64,000 bases of DNA from Anastrepha obliqua (GCF_027943255.1 NC_072892.1:162318792-162382791); one strand, 5' to 3'; numbered from the stretch's first letter, positions 22,554-34,604 are shown. Program-made: numbers and translations. Notes: a model not told the origin generated them from the letters alone.

Positions 22554-24180
22554 CTATTTAATCGACTGTTTGGTAGACTGAATGGTAGAGCCATCCTTTG
22601 TTGGTCTTTGAAGTTCAAAATATTAGTTTTCTAGACGTCAGTTAGCATTTTGCAACTAACTATTTTACCTGCCTGGAACGGAATTATATTTGAGTATTAT
22701 TTAGTTCTTGACTCAGTAAGATTCACATTGAATTATTTAAAAATTAGAAAATTATAAATTCTGCGCTTGTAAAACCATAAAAATCTCTTCTTAACCGGCT
22801 CTGCTCGTATTGAGGAGTTTTCGTGTTTATCTCCAGTAGCAACCAGCAGCTACAGAGCAGTATACAGCGCTGCATTTTGTTGCATTTTGTTTTAAAGAAC
22901 AAAAAATATCAAGCGATTAAAAAATCAATGTGAAAAAAAGTCGAACGCCTTGACTTCGATCTTGTGAATTTTTGCTTAAGTAGCAATTTGTTGCTTTTTT
23001 TTATTGTCATAATTTTTCAGGTTAACGTCTTGCCACTTGCAACCAGCTCGTTGTTATTGCTTGTTCTAGCCGCAAACATTTATTGCCATGCAATTTTTAA
23101 ATGCTCTTGCACGTACATATGTATGTGTGTGTGCGTATGGATGCATTCACACGTGCTGGTATTGGTGTGGCATTGCACGAGGTGAGGTTCTTTGCTAAAT
23201 TCACCAATTATTTGCCGCACAAGGCAAGGTTTCAGTCAAGTGGCCAAACAGTCAACAGCTGTTGAGTGCCATCCAATAAAAATGTGCAAAGTTGGTTGAA
23301 TGCCAAGTTGAAACCGTTTTTGTATTACACAAATGGTATTTTGCGTCGAAATTACAAAAGCAAAAAAAAAAAAACAAAAAATTCTGTCATGTCAGCGTTA
23401 AAGAACAGTAGTTGTTTGTGTGTATGTATGAACATGTGTAAGCGTATTTTTACAATTTTGTGGTGGCATTAACCAAAATTTGTCATTGAACTCGCGTATC
23501 GAGTATGACACTGACGCCGCTGGATAATTGTTGGCGTTGGCGTTGTTGTTTTTGTTATTAGTGCAAGTGTTTATTAATTGGCTTGCAAGTGTGCGTGCAG
23601 TGCTGTGTAATATCGGCTGCTGATGTTCTTTTGAATTGTTTTCGCAAATATTATTATGCTGTGGGAACTTTGTTTACAATGATTGTTGTTGCTTCTTGCC
23701 TTTTTGTGCATTGACGTTCACGCCTAACGCCTATTAACTTGAAAGGCTAATGCCCATTTTAGCCCTTTGTTTCTGATGTTTTCTGATGTGGCCCCTAACT
23801 TAGTGAGATCGACGATTTTATGCCGACAATAAAGACGAAATGATATTTCATTTGGTAATAAAAGCATGCACAAATTTTTAAATAGAGTGACAACGTTACT
23901 ACCCCCTGTATTCTTAGTTTATATACGTAAAAGCAGTAGTGGTCGAAACTTAAGCTCCTTATATTCTCTGTAAGGTTTGTACTTCGATCTCATGGCCTTT
24001 TGTGCCCAAAGCAACTTTCTAGTACGGAATGAACCTACAACTCCTTCCAGCCATTTAAATTTAGAAATCAGCCAAAGAATAATGAGGAAAAGCTAGCTTC
24101 TTCAGTTCATGATGAGCAAGACACTCTCTTATCCCCAAAGTACAGGAAGGTCAGATCGTGCTCGACAAAACCCACATTGC
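22554..24180. other. non-coding stretch, no gene recognised
   Basis: AT-rich, with TG/TTG-rich stretches near 23400-23720. The short open frames at 22964-23185 and 23266-23472 show no domain, signal or codon pattern that I trust. Confidence 0.45.
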
Positions 24181-24188
24181 CTCGAATC

Positions 24189-24650
24189 CTAGTACAACCC
24201 AACATATTTGGGGGCTAAGGCGTATGCCCAGAAACCAAGTACAACTGATACGCACACCAAAAGCAGAAATATTGAATGCTTAGTAACACGGTGCAAGTCC
24301 AAATCATTAACTACAAACGGATCCTGAACGGATCCATAAGCAATGTTCAAATCCTCTGCCAGCTCTTTGTTGGTAAATTTTCGGTTATTGATCAACTTTT
24401 CTCTCACTTTATTGATGTTTTCATCAGCTGTCGATGTCAACGAACTGTCACAACGTTCGTCATCCTCCATGACTCACGATGTCTCCTGAAGCGTTCATGT
24501 CACTCGTAGACGACTCTTTTCTTAAGAGTTTCATTACCGAAACAATTTCCTAACATTTCTAAGGTTTTCGCACCATTTAATTCTATGTTTAATACAAAAT
24601 TTAATACAAACTCATTGTTGCAAAATCAAGTCCATTTTAAAAGCTGTAAA
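24189..24650 (-). mobile_element. mariner N-terminal fragment, minus strand
   Basis: A frame at 24189-24470 gives TSTADENINKVREKLINNRK and KELAEDLNIAYGSVQ, the second helix-turn-helix and GRPST-type linker of DD34D mariner transposases. Upstream codons up to about 24640 resemble the first helix region in a shifted frame. No catalytic blocks or terminal repeats were found. Confidence 0.7.
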
Positions 24651-24744
24651 AATCGATCACAAGTGCGGAGGTAGATTTACTCAAGAGGGCGTAACTTTTA
24701 CAAATGTCAGGCAATGGCGTTAAAATTTTGGTAGGAGTGTTAAT

Positions 24745-25662
24745 CGCAGATGGACGGACCTAAAATGGATACTGGTGTAGGATCAGGGGTATATTGCAAA
24801 GAGCTTTCTATCAGTTAATCCTTTAAACTACCGGATCACTATAGTGTTTTTCAAGCGGAAATAAACCCAATTCATGAAGCTTTAAAATGGATAGAGATAA
24901 ACAGAATATCATCAAACGATATCTGCATTCTATCAGACAGCCAAGCTACCCTAAGGGCGCTGGATGCATTCTAAATAACATCAAAGAGTGTCTTATATTG
25001 TCGCCAATATCTTAATGAGATGGCCAAACAATATCATATCATCTTATGCTGGGTTCCAGGCCACAGAGGTATACAAGGGAGTTCCCTGACTGACCAACTT
25101 GCAAGAGAAGGTGTACCAAACATAATTAATTTTATGGGGGTACCTATGGCAACTCGTAATTACTTGTTATTACGGACGCACTAATCTGTTCTGTAAATCA
25201 AAGATGGATTAGTGCTAATACCTGCGAAATTGCTAGGCAAAAATGGCCAAGACTAAATATACGTCTGTCCAAGAATGTTGCAAAATATAGTAGGTATCAA
25301 ATTACGACTTTAGTAGGGGCCCTTACAGGACTTTGTTTCATAGGATATCACTCAAGAAGATTAGGCGTTTACATGGATGATTTCAGTCGTAACTGCAAGA
25401 ATTAGGAGTTGGAAACAATTCAACACCATTTTGCACATACGCGGCTCTAGCCAGTAGCAGGAACCGATACTTAAGATCATATTTCATAATGAATATGGAT
25501 AATCTATATACTTTAGGTATTAAGAACCTTTAACGCTTCGTGAAAAGCTCAGGATGGATCAATATGGAAAGGGAGATGTAGCCCAGCCTCTGCGGCTCCC
25601 AACGGACCCATTTCGAGGTCTTAGCGTGCGATGCGGCTGTCAAAGCTAACCTAACCTAATCA
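24745..25662 (+). mobile_element. RNase H-type LINE 3' end, plus strand
   Basis: RNase H blocks appear in order: YSVFQAEINPIHEALKWIE (24837-24893), CILSDSQATLRALDA (24923-24967) and WVPGHRGIQGSSLTDQLARE (25050-25109). A degenerate C-terminal tail follows (GALTGLCFIGYHSRRLGV, about 25318-25371). The 3' end has CCAACGGACCCATTTCGAGG and finishes in CTAACCTAACCTAA. In-frame stops show decay. Confidence 0.85.
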
Positions 25663-26390
25663 CAGATGTGGCAACCTACTAAACATAAACAGCACTCAAA
25701 TCAATTGACTTAGAGCGTCTGCTAGCGGTTGTGCCGGGACCTTTTTTATCAAGGTGATATACTTACTAAGCTCGAGCAAAAATATATAATATTTTCATGG
25801 GCTAGTAAAAAGATGCCTTTTAAATGAAAATTTCAACAAGTCAGTGAGCCAAACGTGGAATTCTAAAGCATTGCTTCAGCGCAATAGGACGAATGTTCTT
25901 TATTAGTCCGCATAAGTTCGGCTAAGGGAAACTTGTAACAGTTAGTTGATATAAAAATTAAGTAAGATTTGTTTGAAATTATAAAAAAGTTATTTGAAAG
26001 AATTTCATTGGTAATGTAAAGTCTTCTATGCCTAAGAGGTGGCGAAGTGGTCATCGAGAGTAATGCGTTGGCTGCAAATTTTTTATGGGTCACAAAAAGT
26101 GTGCCTTGTGGCAAAATACAGTCAGCAACCACTCACCAATGCTCGGTGTATTAATGATTATTAGACACTTTAAAAACTAATGATTGTTGTTTGAACTCGA
26201 CTGTAATTTTTTTTTACACATGAATATTTTTAAAATCTATTATTTAATTTTTTATTTTATTGTATAAAGTTTACTTAGCCATACAATTGTTGTATAAATT
26301 TATTAACTTATGCAGCACCGGAAGCTTTCAACTGTGAATTAGATTAGCTAATATTTTGAGATTTAAAATTAAAAAAGGTAACTCTTATAT
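25663..26390. other. no recognised feature
   Basis: AT-rich spacer. The minus-strand open frame at 25863-26132 has no recognised domain. Confidence 0.4.
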
Positions 26391-26393
26391 TTG

Positions 26394-27331
26394 ACACATG
26401 GGCTGAAAAGTCCCGAACCTAACAAAGAAACCCCCTTTATTTTATTCAAAACTAGCTTTATTCATCAACGTAATTTCCATCAAGAACAACTGAATCATTC
26501 CAGCGCCGCTCTAACACTTCAATGCCACTTTTGTAGAACGATTTTGTTTAACATTTCAATGTCACTTTTATAGAACGATTTATCTTTTGCCTCAAAATAG
26601 GCCTCAGTTTCAGCGAAAACCTCTTCATTCGAGCAAAATTTCTTATCGGCGAGCATTTTTAGGTCTGCGAACAGCCAGTCTTCCCTGGGAGCTTAATCTT
26701 TCGAATGCGATTGTTGTGGGAGCAATTCGAAATTTTCGAATTTATGTAGTTTTGCCATTGTTTTGATTGACTTGTGACGCGGTGCCGCCTTATTTTTGGT
26801 CAACAGTGAGCAAACGCGGCACACACCTTGAACATATCTTTCTCATAGTCTTTTGAAAGATAAAAATATCGATGATAGTTAACTTACGCAACTTCACTTT
26901 CTGATCATTCAAAACGAATTTTTGGATTTTTTTGATGTGTTCTGGTGTTACCGCCTCATTCGGACGTCCATTGCATTGTGCACCGTCGGTGTCTCTACGA
27001 CCACGTTTGAAGTCAGCAAATCATTATTTTATTACTGCTTCTGATAGAGCGGAGGTTCCATAACACTTTTCAAGCCATTGCTTTGCTGGAAAGGTATTTT
27101 TACCCATCAAGAAGCAGTGTAAAATTACAACACGAAGTTATTTTTGATCCATTGGCTTGAAAACAACAAAAGGAGGGTCACTTTTAGCACAGTAAATCAC
27201 GAACTAATCGATAAAATATCATAAAATTTCAACAGCTGTCTGTTTAAAGTTAGTACTAACTGGAAAAGAGGTGAATGCAGTACAACTAATACCATCTATG
27301 TGTCAGGCCCGAGACTTTTCAGCCCTTGTGT
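26394..27331 (-). mobile_element. degenerate mariner, ACACATGGGCTGAAAAG family
   Basis: Ends ACACATGGGCTGAAAAGTC (left) and ACACAAGGGCTGAAAAGTC (right, read inward). TA at 27332-27333; the left TA has become TG. Minus-strand sequence carries pieces of a DD34D transposase N-terminus (GRPNEAVTPEHIKKIQKFVL around 26910-26975, and a CFLMGKNT-like start near 27100). The catalytic core is missing. The same family occurs at 34605-35062 and 63379-63705. Confidence 0.85.
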
Positions 27332-27344
27332 TAAACTTCTTTTT

Positions 27345-27975
27345 CTTCCTCGCCATGATCCCTTAGTGGGGGTCGACTCTCTTTGCACGCAATCTCCAGG
27401 TTAAACGATCCTGGTTTGTCACTTGGTTGACTTCATTCCGCTGCGTATCACTTTGAATGGTGCTTAGCCAGGATATAAAGGGTCTGTCAAGTCCCATTGA
27501 TAAAAACGACTGAGTTACCAATGCTTTTGTTGCATGCTGATTTGGTCTTCTCCATACCAGCGCAAGCGATTTTTTATCAATTCCTCCATTATTGGAGCGA
27601 CATAACAGCTACTTCTGTTGAGTTTATTTTTTATTTTGTCCAGTTTTATTGCGCCCGAAGCCAAACGAAGGTTTCTCATCTCCGACACATGGATCCTTTG
27701 CTACTTCTTTGCGGAGCATTCAGAACGGTCAGCATTCAAAGGCATATGCCATTGCGAGTCGAACTATACATAGTTTTATAAATTTTGCCTTTTAGTTTTG
27801 TCGAAGATCTTTTTGTCTCACAGAACTCTTTACATTACCCGCCAACTTCGTCGGTTTATCACTTCGCGGTCTAGGGTGCAATCATTGCTTACAAAGGATC
27901 CAAGATATATAATATTTGAAGCTCTCAGCTGTGGCTACCTCTACGGTGGCAATATAAAGTTTTGGAGTTCTTTTT
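27345..27975 (-). mobile_element. RTE-like LINE C-terminal remnant, minus strand
   Basis: Broken minus-strand frames give a post-RT pattern: FKY-(L)G-S near 27930, FIKLCIVRLAMAYAFEC near 27770, then LIKNRLRWYGEDQIS near 27535-27580. The last resembles the 'LRWYGHV' motif near the end of RTE-like ORF2. All frames are interrupted. It directly follows the mariner at 26394-27331. Confidence 0.65.
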
Positions 27976-28551
27976 TGTAATAATTGCAAAAAGGCCGAGG
28001 AAATTGATTTTTTGTCAATATCTCGAAAGCGCTTCTTTGAAATATTAAATTAATTTCCATTTCATCTCTAGCGACCTTATATTAGTCTAAAAACACTGAT
28101 TTAATGAAGTAATACTTTTTAAGAAAATATTTGTAGACTAGTGTAATGTAGAAGAAATCAAAAATTAATTACGAAATTTAATTGCGTAATGCAGTTTTTA
28201 TAAAAAAAATGTGTGTGAAACCAGTCTTCTCAGAAGACTGCTGCTTTAATTTTTCCCAACACTGTAAATATATTATTTATCATTTTGCCAAGAGGTTCAC
28301 AATTGCCTGTTCGCTTCTGTTCTAAATATGTTGGCTTTTATGTTTTCAAAGCTCAGTAAGTGTGATGCTTTGCATTAGGTAATTTAATTTTCTTTGGTAA
28401 TTTAAATATCATAAATACTTGGCTAAAGTAATTGCATTGTTGACCTCGAAAAAGCATGCAATAAATACTTGCGAAATATAATACATAAAAAAAATTCAAA
28501 TGATACAAATATTTTAGCGTTACAAAACCTAGAATTCCGAGGAAATGAAAT
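27976..28551. other. no recognised feature
   Basis: AT-rich spacer without supported features. Confidence 0.4.
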
Positions 28552-28553
28552 TA

Positions 28554-29590
28554 CAGTCGACTCTCGTTAATTCAAACCTGCGATATTTCGAACCTCCCAC
28601 TAATTCAAAGTTATCACGAGCCCCCTACAAAATCTCTTTATATTTCAAATTATGTCCATACATTTTTATGCACTCTGTAGTTCAAACGAAAAAATCATGG
28701 CTATGACGTGGAAATACGAACTCATATGATAAAATACTCGACAATTCAAATTTGCAAAGTTTCTTGGTGTGTTAGTAAGAACTTTGAATTTTGGGACTCC
28801 CCTGAAAATACTTTTATTGTGCGTGGTTGCGTGTTACGCCTAAAACATAGGCACATTTTGGCGTACGCTTCCACACGAATCGCTTTGTTGGTATACATAT
28901 TAAAAATTTGTATTAAATATGAGTCGTAAAATGTATAAATGTTTCGATACATATGCCACGGTTCTGACAGCTATTTTACTGATTGAGAAGGCATGGAGAG
29001 CTGTAATACCCCTAACGATTCTCAACTGCTTCAAAAAATTGAGTTTCAAAAAAGAAGATCAGGACAATTCGCAAATAGTTATGGATGATGAAGAACCATC
29101 AATGGTACCAGTAGTTCAGTTTTTCTGTCTATGTTCAAGTGGATGAAGATGTTGCTGTCTAAGGTCACTAACCGATGGCGAAATTTTATCTGCAACACAT
29201 ACGAATGAAAAGAGCAACGATGAAGATGAAGGCGATACATCAGAACCTTTGTCAGAGGTATTAGTTAAGGTAGCAAGAGCCTCATTCGATAACTTACAAA
29301 GCTTTTGTCTACAAAACGAAACTGATGAAAGAGCATATCAGGCACTTTTTCCCCTTAAAAAAATGATTGAAAAGACTGAGCAGCAGCAATGCGCTTCGAA
29401 GGAAACCGGTATAAATGAGTTCTTTTGAAAGATTAATTAATTTACATGATGAATATGTAAAACATTAGTGGTTAAATAAAAACACTTGATAATTCGAAGT
29501 TTTAGTTACTTTCTGTCAAAAATTTCGAACACTCGATAATTCGTAATATTTTAAAAGTTCCTCGCATTTCGAATTAACGAGAGTGGACCG
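28554..29590 (+). mobile_element. pogo/Tigger-type element, internally deleted
   Basis: The left end CAGTCGACTCTCGTTAATTC and right end CGGTCCACTCTCGTTAATTC (read inward) are flanked by TA (28552-28553 and 29591-29592). Plus-strand codons keep the end of a pogo/CENP-B-like transposase: AWRAVIPLTILNCFKK (about 28993-29040), then after a frame break an acidic region and a C-terminus ending in GINEFF (29428). The DNA-binding domain and most of the DDE core are absent. The TIR start CAGT and the TA duplication fit the pogo/Tigger group. Confidence 0.85.
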
Positions 29591-29592
29591 TA

Positions 29593-30295
29593 CATACCTA
29601 TATTTAAAATCATTTTGAGCATCAGAAGTAGTCAATAAAAATAAAAATACCATTGTTTATTACAGAAAAAATCAAGGTGATGTGAAACAATTACAATAAA
29701 TAAAAAAAAATATATGGTGATTAAAAAATAAACTTATTGCAAAGAAGAAGATTTTTTCGATTTGAAAAGTTTGTAAAGAAAAAATAGTGACATAATATAT
29801 TTTTCATTAATTTTATGTCCAATTGCTTGCTTGATCAAAACGTTCCGTGAAACATTTTGTATGTAGTTGCATTAGCCTGAATTTCGTCACATCAATTAAT
29901 TTTTTAATATTGAAATTATTAAAAAAAAATAATTATTTTTATTTTACATATGTACATACATACACACATACATATGCAATATACAAGTGGCAATATACTC
30001 ACATATGCATTATTTGAAATTATTTGTGTTTCACAAAACTAAAAATGGAAGTATGTCCAACCTTAAATGCACAAAGATTCCTTGCACTAATTTTTAAAGT
30101 AAATTATTTGAGCTGTACTAATTTTTTTTATATGGTCTGTTACTGGCAACTTTCAAGTCCATTTTCACCAATAAATCGAGATCTTCTCTTCATTATTGAA
30201 TATACGCATTGGATGTTATCGTTTATATACAAATATCGCGTGGTTTTTTAGGAGCTTGAGAACTTAAAATGACAATAGAAAACGGAAAATTTGTG
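29593..30295. other. no recognised feature
   Basis: AT-rich sequence with ACATACATAC-type microsatellites at 29947-29975. The frame at 30024-30251 has no recognised features. Confidence 0.4.
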
Positions 30296-30299
30296 GAAT

Positions 30300-30415
30300 A
30301 TTTTTTTTTGTTTTATTAGAAACTGGTAGATAATTTCCTTCCATTTCTTTTTTGAATATGATATCAGCCATACGAGTTATATGGTCCATTCGATCAGTCC
30401 AATTTTTGACTTTTT
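30300..30415 (-). mobile_element. DD41D mariner C-terminal scrap
   Basis: Minus-strand codons give NWTDRMDHITRMADIIFKKE, matching the transposase C-terminus of DD41D elements. The same region of the element at 32670-33405 is similar (GGTAGATAAT and TTTGAAT blocks in the same order). Confidence 0.55.
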
Positions 30416-30498
30416 TTTTGTTTTTTTTTGTCGGGACAATTAGCAAGTGCAGCACTCAGACATTAATTAAGTCCATTGTACTACACTTGGATTCCCTT

Positions 30499-30825
30499 TT
30501 AATTTTCTTTAAATCTACCCGATCTCCGAAGAAATCTGAGTAGATCTTGTGGTGTCAAGGAGCCAAGATGGTCGCTTCTTAACACGTCAGTGCCAAAGAC
30601 CTCAAATCTGATTCGAGCGAAGGCAAGGCAGACACACAGGAGGTGGTCCGCCGTCGCATCTTCCTCTTCACAAGCTGGGCAGAGTACATTATCTGAGATG
30701 CCCAACCTTCCCATGTGCTTCGCCCACATAAAGTGGCCCATCACCAGTCCAACCAGCCGTCTGAACTCCCCTCTGCTTAATGACAGAAGGGTTTGCGACA
30801 GACGATCGGACATGACAGGTAACAT
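30499..30825 (-). pseudogene. LINE polyprotein C-terminal tail
   Basis: The 108-residue frame contains MGHFMWAKHMGRLGI, then CPACEEEDATADHLLCVCLA, a CCHC-like cluster found after the RNase H domain in these LINEs, where a nucleic-acid binding role is assumed. It should join the RNase H frame at 30865-31281, but a frame break lies between them. Confidence 0.78.
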
Positions 30826-30864
30826 CAGTTTAGTCCATCTGCAGCCTCTCTCAGCCTGCCAAGC

Positions 30865-31281
30865 TCACTTGTGGGTGGTAATTGCCCATTTGCTAACCCG
30901 GGCTGTGATGGCCGTAGCAGGGAGTGGCAAAACGGGCTCCGGGCCAAAGAAGTCGGCCTTAGAGCCCATCTTAGCTAAGGAGTCAGAGGTCTCGTTACCC
31001 GCGATACCCACGTGCCCCGGGACCCATGTTAGCATCAGGCCATTATGTCTACCGACATAGTTCAGCCTGGATTTACAGGACTTGACTACCCCTGATGTGG
31101 TTGGAGGGCTGTCTAAGGCCATAAGCGCAGCTTGGCTGTCGCTGCAGACACATATAGATCTGCCTCTCCATCTCTTTTCCACAACAAAGTTCATCGCTTC
31201 TGGAACTGCATACACCTCCGCTTGAAACACAGATGCATGCATTCCAAGAGCAAAGTGCAGTTTTGTCTCGCTGAATTCCAC
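30865..31281 (-). pseudogene. LINE RNase H domain
   Basis: Ordered RNase H blocks are present: SVFQAEVYAVPEAMNF (catalytic E), CVCSDSQAALMALDS (catalytic D) and WVPGHVGIAGNETSDSLAK (final D region). The expected first block (DGS) lies upstream at about 31290-31360 in a different frame. The domain would degrade the RNA strand during reverse transcription. Confidence 0.85.
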
Positions 31282-31443
31282 GTAGACCCCAGAGCCGGAG
31301 CCATGCTCGGTCCTGGAGCCATCCTCGGTCCTGGAGCCATCCGTAAAAATACGAAAACAGTGTTTGCCGGGCTAATTTTCTGAGTCTTCCCACAACTGAG
31401 CCTCTGGTAGCACTACACTGTATCTCTTTTCAAGTACGACTCT

Positions 31444-31850
31444 TCATGGCATGGAGTTAAGGGGCATGGAGAGAATCGTTGGATCGACATGCATGCCTTC
31501 TCTGTGTTCCAATGCCGGACAGGGGCCGTACCAGTTCCCATTGTGTTTAAGCCTACAGATGGCCTTCAAGGCCTCTCCTTGGATAAAAGCATCAAGTGGT
31601 GGTAAACCAATCAGAGCATCTAATGCCGGGCGTGAAGTAGTCGGAAAAGCTCCGGTGCAACAGATGATCACAGGGCGTTGTAGGCTCGATAAGGTCCTCC
31701 TGACTCCCACTAGAGAGAGTACACTCATCCAGACCACTGATGCATAGGTGGTAATAGGTCTTATCATAGCCGTGTAGATCCATAGGACCTTGCTAGGAGA
31801 AAGACCCCACGTTTTCCCAAAGACACCTTTGCATTGCCATTTTTGAGTAC
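31444..31850 (-). pseudogene. LINE segment between RT and RNase H
   Basis: Contains GKTWGLSPSKVLWIYTAMIR followed by ALDALIGLPPLDAFI, the conserved connection after the RT core in RNase H-bearing LINEs (compare GKTWGFSPRITYWIYSSIIK in the element at 37334). Similarity fades near 31850, the 5' truncation point. Confidence 0.78.
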
Positions 31851-32665
31851 TTTTTCGAATAAATTTAAATGAGCCCAAAATTGGAAATCGTCCTATTAAA
31901 ATTCGCACTTTATGTATATCCTTTGATACAATAATTTCAGAAAAATGCTTAATGTGTGACTCATTAGACTAATAAGTCTGAATTAATCATATTTTTGGTT
32001 ATTCTAAAAAATGAAAAAGTATCTTTAATAAAAAATAAAACAACTCTTTGCAATTGTTGAGACGGTGGCTTGGTTAGCACTTTAATTTGTTTCTTTATTG
32101 TTTTGCCGGCTGTTATCAGCAAAAAATTATTTTAAGTAATCTTACCACACCTTTTTCTTTAATGTGTCATCTGTAATTATTTTTCTCCGATCATCCACTA
32201 GAGAGCAAATCGAGATCAACTAAAAATAATTCAGATAGCCAAGTGCGATTATAACAAATATTACGAGCGAACAGTTTCTTTTTTGCCAAATTAAAAAATA
32301 TTTCTAACTGTCATTTTATATGCAAAAAAAGCTTCACAAAAGTCGTATTTATTATAATTAAACATCAGTAGTCGAAATGGGTTAGCTGCTCGAACATACT
32401 TCAGATTATCACACATGGCGGCAAAGTTTTAGCGAATATCGCAAATTCGAATTAATCTGGTGTTTTTCGGTATTAAATTACTCGAAAAAAATTATAGTCT
32501 CTCATTTACATGATTTGTGTTGCGTACTAAAGAGTAAAATTATTCGATGAAATGTAAATCTCGAGCAAAAAAATATTTTCGAAGGAATCGTGCAAAGCTA
32601 GTAGTAGAATATTCTGCAGGTGGTACTGATAGTAAGAGAGATTGGAAACTTGAAATAATAATAAG
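31851..32665. other. no recognised feature
   Basis: AT-rich spacer. The plus-strand frame at 32547-32735 is not supported as a gene. Confidence 0.4.
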
Positions 32666-32818
32666 TACAAACATTGTTGGAATACATTTTTTTTATTATA
32701 ACCTGGTAGATAATTGCATGAAATTTATTATTTGAATTTTATATCCGGCATATGACCGCCACGGCTGCGAGCTGCATCGTCTATTCAATCAGGCCAATTT
32801 TTGGACTTATGTCATCAA

Positions 32819-32829
32819 TGGCGGCTTAA
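32819..32829. repeat. target-site duplication, left copy
   Basis: TGGCGGCTTAA, repeated exactly at 33147-33157, directly on the two sides of the SINE. Confidence 0.88.
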
Positions 32830-33146
32830 TAATTAATTAATTGGCGCGTACACTTCTGTTAGGTGTTTGGCCGAGCTCCTCCTCCTATTTGTGGTGTGCG
32901 TGTTGATGTTATTCCACAAATGGAGGGACCTACAGTTTCAAGCCGACTCCGAACGGCACATATTTTTATGAGGAGCTTTTTCATTGCAGAAATACACTCG
33001 GAGGTTTGCCATTGCCTGCCGAGGGGCGACCGCTATTAGAAAAATGTTTTTATTAATTTTGCTTTCACCGAGATTCGAACCAACGACCTCTCTGTGAATT
33101 CCGAATGGTAATCACGCACCAACCCATTCGGCTACGGCGGCCGCCG
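32830..33146 (-). mobile_element. tRNA-derived SINE, about 317 bp
   Basis: On the minus strand the head has a box A-like TAGCCGAATGGGTTGG (about 33120-33135) and a box B GGTTCGAATCTC (about 33066-33077), an internal Pol III promoter of a tRNA-type gene. The long segment between anticodon-like and B-box regions hints at a Ser/Leu-type tRNA origin, which is inference. The body has no coding. The 3' end is CGCGCCAATTAATTAATT, matching the end of the RTE-like LINEs here. Perfect 11-bp duplications flank it. A worn second copy is at 53988-54100. Confidence 0.85.
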
Positions 33147-33157
33147 TGGCGGCTTAA
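33147..33157. repeat. target-site duplication, right copy
   Basis: TGGCGGCTTAA, identical to 32819-32829. Confidence 0.88.
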
Positions 33158-33521
33158 ATATTGCAATAAATCGATTGTTAAGCATGCTGTAAGGCAAGTT
33201 GCGTCATCTTTGAAAAAAAAATCAGTCAACATGACATAATAGCGCTCACCATTCACTCTAACGGCAGCTCCTTTCTCATTTCGAATGAAATAATCACCGA
33301 TGATACTACCAGTGCTCTGTGAACTTCGCGAACAGATTTTTTTTTCAAATTTCAATAAATTTCCACAATTTGGAAGAATAGCTCGATAGTTCTCATAACA
33401 GCTCACTTATTGTTTATTAGTCCATAAGTTGCTGCTGAGTTTTTACTTAGACTTGACCACGCGAAAGAACTCAAGATATTAAAGTAGGTAAATAAAGTAG
33501 CTTACATCAGTGACAGAAATG

Positions 33522-33795
33522 ATTTTTCTTCTTCTTGATTGGTGCGGTAAGCGCTTACTCGATTTTGGTCGAGTTTAAAAGAGCTCTCCAGTCGTTTCTT
33601 TTTCGTGCTAACCGGCACCAGTTGAAAACACTAAGTGAAACCACGTCCTTCTCCACCTGATCTTTCTAACGCACAGAAGGCCTTCCTCTGCCTCTGCTAC
33701 CACCAGCTGTTACCGCATCGAATGATTTCAGAGCCATGGCACTTGTATCCACTCGGATGACATGACCTAGCCAACGAAGTAGCAACCTTAAATAA
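33522..33795 (-). mobile_element. RTE/BovB-like LINE 3' end, minus strand
   Basis: Sense orientation ends GCACCAATCAAGAAGAAG. Upstream codons correspond to the GHVIRVD-like C-terminal segment (about 33750-33775), as in the copies at 4736 and 9688. It is strongly 5'-truncated. Confidence 0.75.
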
Positions 33796-34600
33796 AGAAA
33801 AGTGAAGTTTTATTTTCAAAATGTCTTTGGGTAGTTTGAGCCCAAAAAATACACGATACTGCACTGCGCTGATTCTTCGACAATTTTTCTAATGTGTAAA
33901 TTTTATTTATTTTTCTTAGACCAAAACATTGTCACGCGTTTAGATTTTCTTGAATTTTTTTTTTTTAATTTTATAACAAAAATTAGCTTTTTTAAAAAAA
34001 AAAATTTAAAAAAAAAAATTCGGGGTTTTGATCAATAATGTACAACTTCATTTCATTTATCAAGTCTATGTTTAAAAAGCCTTACAGATTAGAGGTACCG
34101 CATGTCTTAAAAGGTTTATTTTTATAAATTCGCGCAGTGTAGTTTTTATTATTCAAACTTCAAAAGGCGAAACCTAAAGCTTTGATATAAGAAAAGTTTT
34201 TTTAGCAGATTTAATCAATAAACTTTTATAAAAAATATCAATTTTGAGGTTTCGCGTCTAGTAAAAGTTCTTTTCTAGTTCTCTTCTCTAGTAAAAATTC
34301 ATTATCAAATGAACAGCCGACTTACTATAGCTGTTAAAACGATGTGAATATACTCGAGATATGTAGGTATCTTATCTTCTACCTCTTGATCTTTTACTCA
34401 TTTTATATATGGCAAGATGATCATGGAGGATGCTTGAAACATTGCTTGATATTGCAATCATTTATGCTATTTGTTTCTTTGCTAAATATGCACTCTCCAA
34501 TACAAAGTTTTCGACTTTTTCAACAATGCCTGAGTACGCCGTCTAAATTGGCCAGTTGATTCTCTAACTTGTTTGAAGAAGATATGTCACATAAAATATA
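33796..34600. other. no recognised feature
   Basis: AT-rich sequence with a long T/A run at 33950-34020; no gene supported. Confidence 0.4.
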
Positions 34601-34604
34601 TCGT

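Larger units (their letters stand above)
30420..31850 (-). mobile_element. RNase H-type LINE, 3' 1.4 kb, minus strand
   Basis: A 5'-truncated copy keeping the end of the RT, the RNase H domain and the cysteine tail, ending at a T-run (poly(A) in sense) at 30408-30430. It is the best copy of the family also seen at 2396-3163. An 18-bp tandem duplication (GCCATGCTCGGTCCTGGA and a near-copy) lies at 31301-31336 inside it. Confidence 0.88.
32670..33405 (-). mobile_element. DD41D mariner interrupted by a SINE
   Basis: The right part (33160-33400) encodes on the minus strand GSIIGDYFIRNEKGAAVRVN and a decayed second catalytic block (KDDATCLTA). The left part (32670-32829) holds the C-terminus. The SINE at 32830-33146 splits them. 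Terminal repeats were not located with certainty. Confidence 0.7.

Noticed and set aside
22286..22561. Plus-strand 91-residue protein
   Set aside because: It is the shadow of the mariner transposase fragment on the minus strand.
33060..33146. A host tRNA gene
   Set aside because: A and B boxes are present, but the acceptor stem and anticodon arm do not fold properly and the segment continues into a flanked SINE body.
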